Shown here piece after piece: positions 1 through 5,578 of a stretch of 5,578 nt of DNA (the first letter of the stretch is position 1; each line of letters opens with the position of its first letter). Made by a program: the position numbers and the translations under genes. The notes below the pieces were generated by a model that saw only the letters and a list, made by a program, of their open reading frames with translations, searched no databases and was not told the origin of the DNA. Source of the DNA: UBA668 sp046076025 (GTDB lineage Bacteria > Actinomycetota > Acidimicrobiia > Acidimicrobiales > Ilumatobacteraceae). The stretch is taken from contig JBJTRF010000048.1 in the NCBI GenBank assembly GCA_046076025.1, forward strand, positions 1 through 5,578, written 5' to 3'.

Positions 1-707
1 CGCTGCACTCGCCGAGCCGTGGCCATGCGCACGTGGTGACGCAGGCGTGGCAGCGGCTCGAGGACGTCTTCGTGGGCATGGGCTTCCAGGTGGCTGAGGG
101 TCCCGAGGTCGAGACCGACTGGCACAACTTCGAGGCCCTGAACATGCCGCCGCTGCACCCTGCTCGGAGCATGCACGACACGTTCTACGTCGACCACGGG
201 TCGCCGGGCAGCACAGTGCTGCGCACCCACACGTCACCGGTGCAGATCCGCGTGATGCAGACCATCGCCCCGCCGATCTACATGGTGATGCCCGGGCGCG
301 TCTTCCGCAATGAGACGGCAGATGCAACGCACCTCGCCGTGTTCCACCAGATCGAGGGCCTGGTGATCGACAGGGGCATCACCCTCGCCGACCTCGCCGG
401 CACCATCGAGCGCTTCACCCGGGCGTTCTTCGGGTCCGGCTTCACCAGCCGGCTTCGACCGAGCTACTTCCCGTTCACCGAGCCATCGGCCGAGTTCGAC
501 ATCCGCACGCCGGCAGGCGACTGGCTCGAGCTCGGCGGCTGCGGGATGGTGCACCCGAACGTGCTGCGCGCCGGGCGACTCGACCCCGAGGAGTGGAGCG
601 GCTTCGCATTCGGCTTCGGCATCGACCGGATGGCCAAGGAGCGCCACGGCATCGCCGACGTGCGCGAGATGTACACCAACGACCTCCGTTTCATCGGGCA
701 GTTCTGA
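1..707 (+). CDS. pheS: Phenylalanine--tRNA ligase alpha subunit, 3' part (5' end outside window)
   Basis: Catalytic alpha subunit of the cytoplasmic class II phenylalanyl-tRNA synthetase, which activates Phe with ATP and charges tRNA-Phe as an alpha2-beta2 tetramer with PheT. The reading frame is open from the left edge; the first whole codon is at nt 3 (LHSPSRGHAHVVTQ...), and 234 codons precede the TGA at 705-707. Family members are about 340-360 residues, so roughly 110 N-terminal residues, mainly the tRNA-binding coiled-coil arm, lie upstream. The GTG at 33 is internal, because homology continues before it. Visible motifs are GPEVE and HPAR...DTFY in the motif 1 region, class II motif 2 (GRVFRNET, Arg at 306-308 and Glu at 312-314, then FHQIEG at 342-359), RPSYFPFTEPSAE, GGCGMVHPNVL, and motif 3 GFAFGFGIDRMA at 600-635. 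The Ala of GFAFG, which matches the E. coli A294 specificity position, is the usual residue. No lesion is seen. Identification is by family motifs and by pheT directly downstream. Confidence 0.97.
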   Translation, partial: LHSPSRGHAHVVTQAWQRLEDVFVGMGFQVAEGPEVETDWHNFEALNMPPLHPARSMHDTFYVDHGSPGSTVLRTHTSPVQIRVMQTIAPPIYMVMPGRVFRNETADATHLAVFHQIEGLVIDRGITLADLAGTIERFTRAFFGSGFTSRLRPSYFPFTEPSAEFDIRTPAGDWLELGGCGMVHPNVLRAGRLDPEEWSGFAFGFGIDRMAKERHGIADVREMYTNDLRFIGQF

Positions 708-711
708 GGAG
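706..711 (+). promoter_or_regulatory. Shine-Dalgarno sequence of pheT
   Basis: GAGGAG overlaps the last two bases of the pheS stop codon and ends 5 nt before the pheT ATG at 717. It is a strong match to the anti-Shine-Dalgarno sequence and fixes the pheT start. Its position inside the end of pheS suggests that the two subunits are translated from one mRNA in matched amounts. Confidence 0.8.
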
Positions 712-716
712 CAGCG

Positions 717-3065
717 ATGAAGATCGTCCATTCCTGGCTCCTCGACCTTGCCCCGCTGCCCGACGACGTCGATGCGATCGCCGCAGCGCTGAGCGACCTC
801 GGACTCGCCGTCGACAGCGTGGGCGCCGTCGGCGCCACGGTTCGCGGCGTCGTGACGGCGCGCGTGCTGCGCACCGAGCGACACCCTGACGCGGCGAAGG
901 TGCACCGCGTGTTCGTCGACGCCGGCGACGGCGTCGAGCGGCATGTGTGGTGCGGCGCGTTCAACATGTCGGCCGGCGACGTGGTGCCGCTGGCCACTGC
1001 CGGGACGGTGATGCCCGATGGCCGGGTGATCGAGCCGAAGCCCATCCTGCAGATCCCGAGCCAGGGGATGCTGTGCTCGGCGCGCGAGCTCGGACTCGGC
1101 GACGACCACAGCGGCATCCTGCTGTTGCCGGGCGACACGCCCCTCGGCGTGCCGTACGGCCAGGCGCTCGGGCTCGTCGAGGAGGTCGTCTACGACATCG
1201 ACGTGCTCCGCAACCGCCCGGACGCCTACGGCCACCTCGGTGTCGCCCGCGACCTCGCAGCCCGGTTCGGCGTCTCGCTGGCCTTCGCGCCGGCACCGGT
1301 CGAGCCTGCGGCGCCGTCCCGCTCTGCGTCCGTCGAGATCGTCGACGCAGCCCGATGCCCCCGATTCACCAGCGTGGTCATCAGCGGCGTCGCCGTCGGC
1401 CCGTCGCCCGAGTGGATGGCGAGGCGTCTCGCTGCAGCCGGGATGCGCCCGATCAACAATGTCGTCGACGTCAGCAACTACGTGATGCTCGAGACGAACC
1501 AGCCGACCCACGCCTACGACCTCGACACGCTGGGCGGAGGCGGATTCCGCGTCCGCCTCGCGCGCAGCGGCGAGACGCTGACGACACTCGACGGCGTCGA
1601 CCGGACGCTGACAGCCGACGACCTGCTCATCTGCGACGCCGACGACAGGGCGATCGGACTGGCAGGAATCATGGGAGGCCTCAATACCGAGATCTCCGAC
1701 ACAACGACGTCGATCGCCCTCGAGGCTGCGTGGTTCGAACCGACGGCGATCATGCAGACGGTGCAGCGGCTCGGCCTGCGCAGCGAGGCATCGGCCCGAT
1801 TCGAGCGGGGAGTCGACCCCTACGGCATGCCACAGTCGGCAGCGAGGTTCGCCGAGCTGCTGCGGCTGACCTGCCCCGACCTCGTCGTGCACGAGGGTGC
1901 TGTCGATGCGAGCACCACATACGTTCCGGTCCCGGCATCGATCGAGGTTCGCCCGCAGCGGGTGAGCGCCCTGCTCGGGTCGCCGTTCACGGGCGACGAC
2001 ATCGCCCGGCTCATCACCCCGATCGGCTTCCTCTGCCACGAGTCCGGCGGCACCGTGCAGGTGTCGGTGCCTGCGTGGCGCCCTGACTGCACGCTCGAGA
2101 TCGACATCGTCGAAGAGGTCGCACGTCACCACGGCTACGACCGGCTCGGCAAGACCGTGCCGAAGCCGTCGCAGCCAGGGGCGCTCTCGCCCGTGCAGCA
2201 GCGCCGCCGCCGCCTGCGCGAGGTTCTGCTCGGCCTCGGCCTCAGCGAGGCGATGCCGCATCCATTCCTCAGCGATGGCGACCTCGGACGAGCCGGCCTC
2301 GGGTCGTCGGCGGTGCGCCTCGTGAATCCGCTCGCCGCAGGCGACGACGTGCTGCGCACCTCACTGAGGCCGGGCCTGCTGAAGGCAGTGGTGTTCAACG
2401 AGTCGCACCGACTCACCGGCGCCTCGCTGTTCGAGATCGGCCACGTTTACCCGCCGTCGGACGACGTCCTGCCGGCCGAGTACGAGGCGCTTGGCGTCGT
2501 CATCGCCGGGCGTGACGCCACTGCGGCGGTCGAGGCCTGGCGCGAGATCGCCTCTGCGATGGGCTGGGGTGCGCGGCTCGATCAGGAACAGGTGCCGCAC
2601 GGACTGCATCCCGGCCGGTCGGCCACGCTGTCACTCGGCAAGGACGTCGTCGGTGCAGTCGGAGAGGCGCACCCCGACGTGCTGGATGCCTACGGCATTT
2701 CCGAACGCGTCGCCGTGCTCGAACTGCACCTCGGCATCCTCCTCGACATGACGCCGAAGGTGCCGCAGTGGAAGGCCACCAGCAGGTTCCCGTCCGGCGA
2801 CTTCGACCTCGCCTTCGCGGTGCCCGATTCCGTCGCCGCTGAGCGCGTCGAGAAGGCGATCCGCCAGGGTGCCGGCAGCGCGCTCGTCGACATCGCCCTC
2901 TTCGACGTCTATCGCGGCAAGGGCGTCGACGACGGCGCACGGAGCCTCGCGTACCGGCTCCGCCTGCAACTCGCCGACAGGACGCTCACCGACGGCGACA
3001 TCGCCGAGGTGCGTGCCAAGGTGGTGGCTGCAGTGGGCAAGCTGGGCGCCACCCTGCGTGCCTGA
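717..3065 (+). CDS. pheT: Phenylalanine--tRNA ligase beta subunit
   Basis: Beta subunit of phenylalanyl-tRNA synthetase; it binds tRNA-Phe and hydrolyses mischarged Tyr-tRNA-Phe. It has 782 residues, within the usual range for the family (about 780-830), so it is complete. It starts MKIVHSWLLD, the typical PheT N-terminus. Domains in order: EMAP-II-like tRNA-binding OB fold at about 40-150 (HPDAAKVHR near 56, VWCGAFN near 78, IPSQGMLCSARELG near 113); B3/B4 editing domain at about 210-385 (RCPRF 213-217, NNVVDVSNYVMLE 247-259, QPTHAYDLD 262-270, GIMGG 317-321); B5 domain at about 405-475 ending in the metal-binding DIVEEVAR (463-470); a catalytic-like core at about 490-675 with HPGRSATL at 631-638; and the C-terminal FDX-ACB anticodon-binding domain at about 688-782, opening SRFPSGDFDLAF. 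It follows pheS after 9 nt as an operon partner. The TGA at 3063-3065 lies 3 nt from the stop of the convergent gene. No frameshift or missing domain is seen. Confidence 0.98.
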   Translation: MKIVHSWLLDLAPLPDDVDAIAAALSDLGLAVDSVGAVGATVRGVVTARVLRTERHPDAAKVHRVFVDAGDGVERHVWCGAFNMSAGDVVPLATAGTVMPDGRVIEPKPILQIPSQGMLCSARELGLGDDHSGILLLPGDTPLGVPYGQALGLVEEVVYDIDVLRNRPDAYGHLGVARDLAARFGVSLAFAPAPVEPAAPSRSASVEIVDAARCPRFTSVVISGVAVGPSPEWMARRLAAAGMRPINNVVDVSNYVMLETNQPTHAYDLDTLGGGGFRVRLARSGETLTTLDGVDRTLTADDLLICDADDRAIGLAGIMGGLNTEISDTTTSIALEAAWFEPTAIMQTVQRLGLRSEASARFERGVDPYGMPQSAARFAELLRLTCPDLVVHEGAVDASTTYVPVPASIEVRPQRVSALLGSPFTGDDIARLITPIGFLCHESGGTVQVSVPAWRPDCTLEIDIVEEVARHHGYDRLGKTVPKPSQPGALSPVQQRRRRLREVLLGLGLSEAMPHPFLSDGDLGRAGLGSSAVRLVNPLAAGDDVLRTSLRPGLLKAVVFNESHRLTGASLFEIGHVYPPSDDVLPAEYEALGVVIAGRDATAAVEAWREIASAMGWGARLDQEQVPHGLHPGRSATLSLGKDVVGAVGEAHPDVLDAYGISERVAVLELHLGILLDMTPKVPQWKATSRFPSGDFDLAFAVPDSVAAERVEKAIRQGAGSALVDIALFDVYRGKGVDDGARSLAYRLRLQLADRTLTDGDIAEVRAKVVAAVGKLGATLRA

Positions 3066-3068
3066 GCG

Positions 3069-3767
3069 CTAGTTCGCGCTGAGATCGTCCGGAGCCGCTG
3101 CGACCCAGCTGGTGCGGCCGCCCTGACGGGCGATGACGCGTCGCCACAGCGAGTCGGGATCGCCAGTGAAGACGTCGTCAATCGTCGCGTCGAACACCAT
3201 CCACGAGCCCTCAGCGAGCTCGCGGTCGAGTTGGCCGGCCGACCATCCGGAGTAGCCGCGGAACAGGCGTGCGGTCACCAGTCGCTCGGCGATCGACGCC
3301 GGTGACTCCGTCAAGTCGACAGAACCGAGCGCGGCACTCGCGGGAGCGCCTGGCCACACCGGAGTTCCGTCGGGTGCTGCGAGTTCGTTCCATCCCTCGT
3401 CGGCGGGCCGCACGGCAAGCGCCAGTCCGATGAGCGCGGCGCGCTCGACTGGCCCTCCGGTGAAGACCGTTGCAGGAGACTGCAGGTGCGTCCCCCACGC
3501 AGCGATCTCGTCGGGGCACCCCTCGTCGGTGCACTGGTTGACGACGACGCCGATGGCGCCGGCATCGCCGTGCTCGAGGACGAACACCACGCTGCGGTCG
3601 AAGTGCGGATCGTCGAGCGGCGGCGTGGCCACGAGCAGGTGTCCACGGCACGAGTGCGTCGGACGGTGTCGGTGGTCGGTCGCCACGCTGGCATTGTGGC
3701 CCACCTTGGGCGGGCGTCGCTGCCCGGGCAGGCGCAGGCGAACCGCCGAGAACAGGTGCATTGTCAT
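3069..3767 (-). CDS. YqgE/AlgH (UPF0301, DUF179) family protein
   Basis: A soluble protein of the conserved YqgE/AlgH family, whose biochemical role is not established; the AlgH name comes from alginate regulation in Pseudomonas and should not be carried over here. Family signatures in the 232-residue product are GHLLVATPPLDDPHFDRSVV from residue 42, LEHGDAGAIGVVVN (64-77), VFTGGPVE (101-108), the hallmark LFRGYSGWSAGQLDREL (168-184), and LWRRVI (207-212). The usual NRP after the first strand pair reads NQC here, with a second Cys five residues later. No signal peptide or membrane helix is apparent. The start is uncertain: homology begins near residue 40, and the first 40 residues are basic and unconserved. 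ATG 3767 (or ATG 3761) is kept because codons 1-27 show coding-like GC (70, 52 and 85 percent at positions 1, 2 and 3). GTG 3704 and GTG 3686 are alternatives (211 and 205 residues). None has a well-placed Shine-Dalgarno. The gene converges on pheT and diverges from argC. Confidence 0.9.
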   Translation of the reverse strand: MTMHLFSAVRLRLPGQRRPPKVGHNASVATDHRHRPTHSCRGHLLVATPPLDDPHFDRSVVFVLEHGDAGAIGVVVNQCTDEGCPDEIAAWGTHLQSPATVFTGGPVERAALIGLALAVRPADEGWNELAAPDGTPVWPGAPASAALGSVDLTESPASIAERLVTARLFRGYSGWSAGQLDRELAEGSWMVFDATIDDVFTGDPDSLWRRVIARQGGRTSWVAAAPDDLSAN

Positions 3768-3770
3768 GCA
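3757..3770. promoter_or_regulatory. Probable ArgR operator (ARG box)
   Basis: TGCATTGTCATGCA is a perfect inverted repeat with 5-bp arms (TGCAT and ATGCA) and a 4-bp spacer. This is the geometry of ArgR/AhrC operators (E. coli TGAAT-N4-ATTCA), and as I recall the mycobacterial ArgR site also uses TGCAT/ATGCA arms. It ends 22 bp before the argC ATG at 3793, next to the candidate -10, where bound ArgR would block transcription. It also covers the candidate ATGs at 3767 and 3761 of the divergent yqgE-like gene. The palindrome is seen directly; ArgR binding is inferred, and no argR gene lies in the window. Confidence 0.62.
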
Positions 3771-3776
3771 TCATCA

Positions 3777-3790
3777 GGTATGTTCATTCG
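3777..3790. promoter_or_regulatory. Possible second, degenerate ARG box
   Basis: GGTATGTTCATTCG fits TG(A/C)AT-N4-AT(T/G)CA at 7 of 10 arm positions (GGTAT, 3 of 5; ATTCG, 4 of 5). Its centre is 20 bp from that of the perfect palindrome at 3757-3770. ArgR hexamers usually bind two boxes 20-21 bp apart, one of them often poor, so the spacing is what makes this site worth listing. The match alone would be weak. Confidence 0.35.
3779..3784 (+). promoter_or_regulatory. Candidate -10 element of a leaderless argC promoter
   Basis: TATGTT fits the actinobacterial TANNNT -10 pattern and lies 8 nt before the argC ATG, so transcription would begin at or within a base or two of the start codon. No Shine-Dalgarno precedes that ATG: the 20 nt upstream contain only an AGG 14 nt away. 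No good -35 is seen at 16-18 bp spacing, which is common for actinobacterial leaderless promoters. The element overlaps the possible second ARG box. Confidence 0.4.
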
Positions 3791-3792
3791 CC

Positions 3793-4833
3793 ATGTCGGG
3801 AGGGTCGAGCCGTCTCCGTGTCGCCGTGGTCGGGGCATCGGGCTACACGGGCGCGGAAACCCTGCGCCTGTGCGCCCAGCACCCGCGCCTCGAGGTGGTG
3901 GCGGCGACCGGCGATTCGCAGGCCGGGGTCCGAGCCGCCGACCTCTACCCGAGCCTCGCAGTGCGGTATCCCGACCTCGTCATCGGCGAGTTCGACCCCG
4001 ACGCCATCGCCGGCGTCGACCTCGTCGTGCTCGGCCTTCCCCACGAGGCCAGTCTCGCCATCGTGCCGGCACTGCGGGGGCAGGTCGGCTGCATCATCGA
4101 CCTGTCGGCAGCCTTCCGGCTGAAGGACGCAGCGCTCTATCCGACCTGGTACCGATTCGAGCACGACCAGCCCGATCTCCTCGCCGCTGCCGTGTACGGA
4201 CTGCCCGAACGGCACCGGTCAGCGCTCCGCAGTGCCACCCTCGTGGCAACTCCCGGATGCCACGTGACAGCGGCCACGCTCGCGTTGGCGCCCCTCGTCG
4301 ACGCGGGGCTCATCGACCGGCGCGGCGTGATCGTCAACAGCATCACGGGGGTCAGCGGCGCCGGCCGACAGCTCAAGCACGCCTCGCAGTTCTGCACTGT
4401 CGACGAGGACGTGCAGGCGTACGGACTGCTCGACCATCGCCACACGCCGGAGATCGAGCAGGAGACTGGTGCCGAGGTGCTGTTCACCCCGCATCTCGCC
4501 CCGATGAACCGCGGGATCCTCGCCACGTGCTACGCCCGCCCCAGCGGTTCGTCGGCGCTCGGCACCGAGCGGCTGCAGGCAGCGCTGCGCGAGGCGTATG
4601 CCGGCGAGCCGTTCGTCGCCGTCGTCGACACTCCGCCCTCCACCAAGGCGACGCTCGGCAGCAATGCCGCCCACCTCACGGCGCGCTTCGACGAGCGCAC
4701 CGGCACGGTCATCGCGATGTGCGCCATCGACAACCTCGCCAAGGGGGCTGCTGGCGGAGCCCTGCAGGCGGCCAACGTCGCGCTCGGTCTGCCAGAGGAC
4801 ATGGGCCTCACGACAGTTGGGATGTTCCCGTGA
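3793..4833 (+). CDS. argC: N-acetyl-gamma-glutamyl-phosphate reductase
   Basis: NADPH-dependent cytoplasmic enzyme that reduces N-acetylglutamyl 5-phosphate to N-acetylglutamate 5-semialdehyde, the step after ArgB in arginine synthesis. It has 346 residues, the normal length for the family. The N-terminal Rossmann fold carries GASGYTG (14-20). Other family segments are GLPHEAS (81-87), IDLSAAFRL (102-110), YGLPE (135-139), the catalytic cysteine Cys156 in ATPGCHVTA, NSITGVSGAGR (182-192), HRHTPEIEQE with the catalytic-pair His217 (215-224), FTPHLAPMNRGI (231-242) and NLAKGAAGGALQAAN (314-328). The residue after Cys156 is His, where the family signature usually has Phe, Tyr or Asn. ATG 3793 is chosen because it places a few residues before the first beta strand and suits a leaderless promoter. 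An in-frame ATG at 3766 would add nine residues but lies inside the ARG box. The frame stays open back to 3430 only as an antisense shadow. The stop overlaps the argB start by 4 nt. Confidence 0.97.
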   Translation: MSGGSSRLRVAVVGASGYTGAETLRLCAQHPRLEVVAATGDSQAGVRAADLYPSLAVRYPDLVIGEFDPDAIAGVDLVVLGLPHEASLAIVPALRGQVGCIIDLSAAFRLKDAALYPTWYRFEHDQPDLLAAAVYGLPERHRSALRSATLVATPGCHVTAATLALAPLVDAGLIDRRGVIVNSITGVSGAGRQLKHASQFCTVDEDVQAYGLLDHRHTPEIEQETGAEVLFTPHLAPMNRGILATCYARPSGSSALGTERLQAALREAYAGEPFVAVVDTPPSTKATLGSNAAHLTARFDERTGTVIAMCAIDNLAKGAAGGALQAANVALGLPEDMGLTTVGMFP

Positions 4834-5578
4834 GCCCGTCCGCATCGGCATCCGCAGCGTCCGCTCCCGGTCAGCATGCGCTCGACCGTGCCTCGGTGCT
4901 CGTCGAGGCGCTGCCGTACATCCGCCGCTTCTCGGGGCAGACCATCGTCGTCAAGTACGGCGGCAACGCCCTTGCCGGCTCGTCGGACGACGATGCCCTG
5001 TCGCTGTTCGCAGAGGACATCGTCCTCATGCACCAGGTCGGCATGCGGCCCGTCGTCGTGCACGGCGGCGGCCCGCAGATCAGCAACCTGATGGCGCGGC
5101 TCGGCAAGACCGCCGAGTTCAGGGACGGACTGCGCGTCACCGATGGCGATACCGTCGACATCGCCCGAATGGTGCTCGTCGGACAGGTGAACCCGCAGCT
5201 CGTGGCCGCCATCAACGTGCACGGCCCGCTGGCAGTGGGCGTCAGCGGCGAGGATGCCGGCCTGATCCGCGCCGTAGCCCGCCAGCCCGAGCTGGGCTTC
5301 GTCGGCGACGTCGAGCGCATCGACCCGTCGATCCTGCAGAATCTCGTCGCCGATGGCTTCATCCCGGTCGTTGCCACCATCGGTGCCGACGAACGCGGGC
5401 AGGCCTACAACATCAACGCCGACACGGTTGCTGGCGCGATCGCCGAGGCACTCGACGCAGAGAAGCTCGTGTACCTCACCGACATCGACGGACTGCGTCG
5501 CGCGGTCGACGATCCGACCAGCCTCATCCGCCAGTCGACTCCCGACGAACTCGACGAACTCATGGCCGACGGCACGAT
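4830..5578 (+). CDS. argB: Acetylglutamate kinase, 5' part (3' end outside window)
   Basis: Phosphorylates the gamma-carboxylate of N-acetylglutamate with ATP, the second step of arginine synthesis and usual feedback control point. The frame starts at GTG 4830, whose GTGA overlaps the argC stop, so translational coupling is likely; no good Shine-Dalgarno precedes it. 249 codons are present before the right edge. The family has about 290-310 residues, so the C-terminal ATP-site part is missing. Residues 1-15 are Ser/Ala-rich and probably disordered. Next comes the N-terminal helix ending EALPYIRRF (26-34), a feature of hexameric arginine-inhibited kinases. Amino acid kinase motifs follow: KYGGNAL with catalytic Lys42 (42-48), VVVHGGGPQI (75-84), substrate-binding Arg102 in GLRVTD (100-105), SGEDAGLI (139-146), NINAD (194-198, with Asn194 and Asp198 as substrate and catalytic-site residues), and LTDIDGL (216-222). 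No argJ separates it from argC. Confidence 0.96.
   Translation, partial: MSPSASASAASAPGQHALDRASVLVEALPYIRRFSGQTIVVKYGGNALAGSSDDDALSLFAEDIVLMHQVGMRPVVVHGGGPQISNLMARLGKTAEFRDGLRVTDGDTVDIARMVLVGQVNPQLVAAINVHGPLAVGVSGEDAGLIRAVARQPELGFVGDVERIDPSILQNLVADGFIPVVATIGADERGQAYNINADTVAGAIAEALDAEKLVYLTDIDGLRRAVDDPTSLIRQSTPDELDELMADGT

Noticed and set aside
947..2086. Open frame of 379 codons on the plus strand inside pheT
   Set aside because: It is an out-of-frame shadow of pheT: an Arg-rich, low-complexity product with no domain, while the pheT frame is conserved throughout.
234..2261. Very long open frame on the minus strand (675 codons) across pheS and pheT
   Set aside because: It lies antisense to two clearly identified genes in high-GC DNA, where such open frames are common. 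Its product is Arg/Ala/Asp/His-rich with no recognisable domain, and it spans the pheS-pheT junction.
3065..3080. Small inverted repeat AGCGC-N6-GCGCT at the pheT/yqgE convergent stops, as a bidirectional terminator
   Set aside because: The stem is only 5 bp with no T-tract on either strand, and such repeats arise easily by chance at this GC content.
3311..3694. ATG at 3694 (minus strand) with AAGGTGG 6 nt upstream
   Set aside because: It is a nicely placed Shine-Dalgarno and ATG, but in a different frame from the YqgE/AlgH domain. The 127-residue product is low-complexity and shadows the real gene. I could not explain it by a frameshift, because the domain frame is intact.
3430..3792. Upstream extension of the argC frame giving a 467-residue product
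   Set aside because: The added 121 residues are antisense to the YqgE-like gene and have no similarity to ArgC N-termini. The product from 3793 already has full family length (346).
4833..4876. Low-complexity TCC/GCA/GCG stretch at the argB 5' end as a repeat element
   Set aside because: It is explained by the Ser/Ala-rich N-terminal tail of ArgB and has no regular repeat unit.
4530..5222. Minus-strand open frame (230 codons) across the argC-argB junction
   Set aside because: It is antisense to two identified arginine genes with intact motifs, and its product shows no recognisable domain.
5543..5560. Tandem 9-nt repeat GACGAACTC in argB
   Set aside because: It encodes Asp-Glu-Leu twice within a helix of ArgB, stays in frame, and is only two copies; local codon repetition is the simplest explanation.

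Overview
This window looks like ordinary core-genome DNA from a high-GC actinobacterium. Codon third positions are strongly biased to G or C. The gene order (pheS-pheT, one intervening gene, then the arginine genes starting with argC) is the arrangement I recall from Mycobacterium and other Actinobacteria. The C-terminal PheT sequence and the PheS sequence fit a deep-branching lineage such as Acidimicrobiia, but that placement is an inference from memory of family sequences. I see no mobile elements, CRISPR arrays, phage genes, tRNAs or rRNAs.

Layout: (1) 1-707, plus strand, the C-terminal two thirds of pheS, cut by the left edge. (2) 717-3065, plus strand, complete pheT, 9 nt after pheS with a clear ribosome binding site. 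Together they encode the alpha2-beta2 phenylalanyl-tRNA synthetase. (3) 3069-3767, minus strand, a YqgE/AlgH (UPF0301) family protein, which converges on pheT with only 3 nt between the stop codons. (4) 3768-3792, a very short divergent control region. With the adjoining 11 bases it holds a perfect TGCAT-N4-ATGCA palindrome matching an ArgR operator (ARG box), a degenerate second box, and a -10-like TATGTT placed as expected for a leaderless argC transcript. (5) 3793-4833, plus strand, complete argC. (6) 4830-5578, plus strand, argB starting at a GTG that overlaps the argC stop by 4 nt and running off the right edge.

How the genes work together: PheS and PheT charge tRNA-Phe. ArgB phosphorylates N-acetylglutamate and ArgC reduces the product to the semialdehyde, so argC-argB is the start of an arginine biosynthesis operon that probably continues to the right. 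ArgB carries the N-terminal helix typical of arginine-inhibited enzymes, and argC is preceded by a probable ArgR operator, so the pathway looks controlled at both enzyme and promoter level. The most notable points are the ARG box spanning the start of the divergent yqgE-like gene, the lack of argJ between argC and argB, and a non-standard residue beside the catalytic cysteine of ArgC. I found nothing that supports a previously undescribed system.
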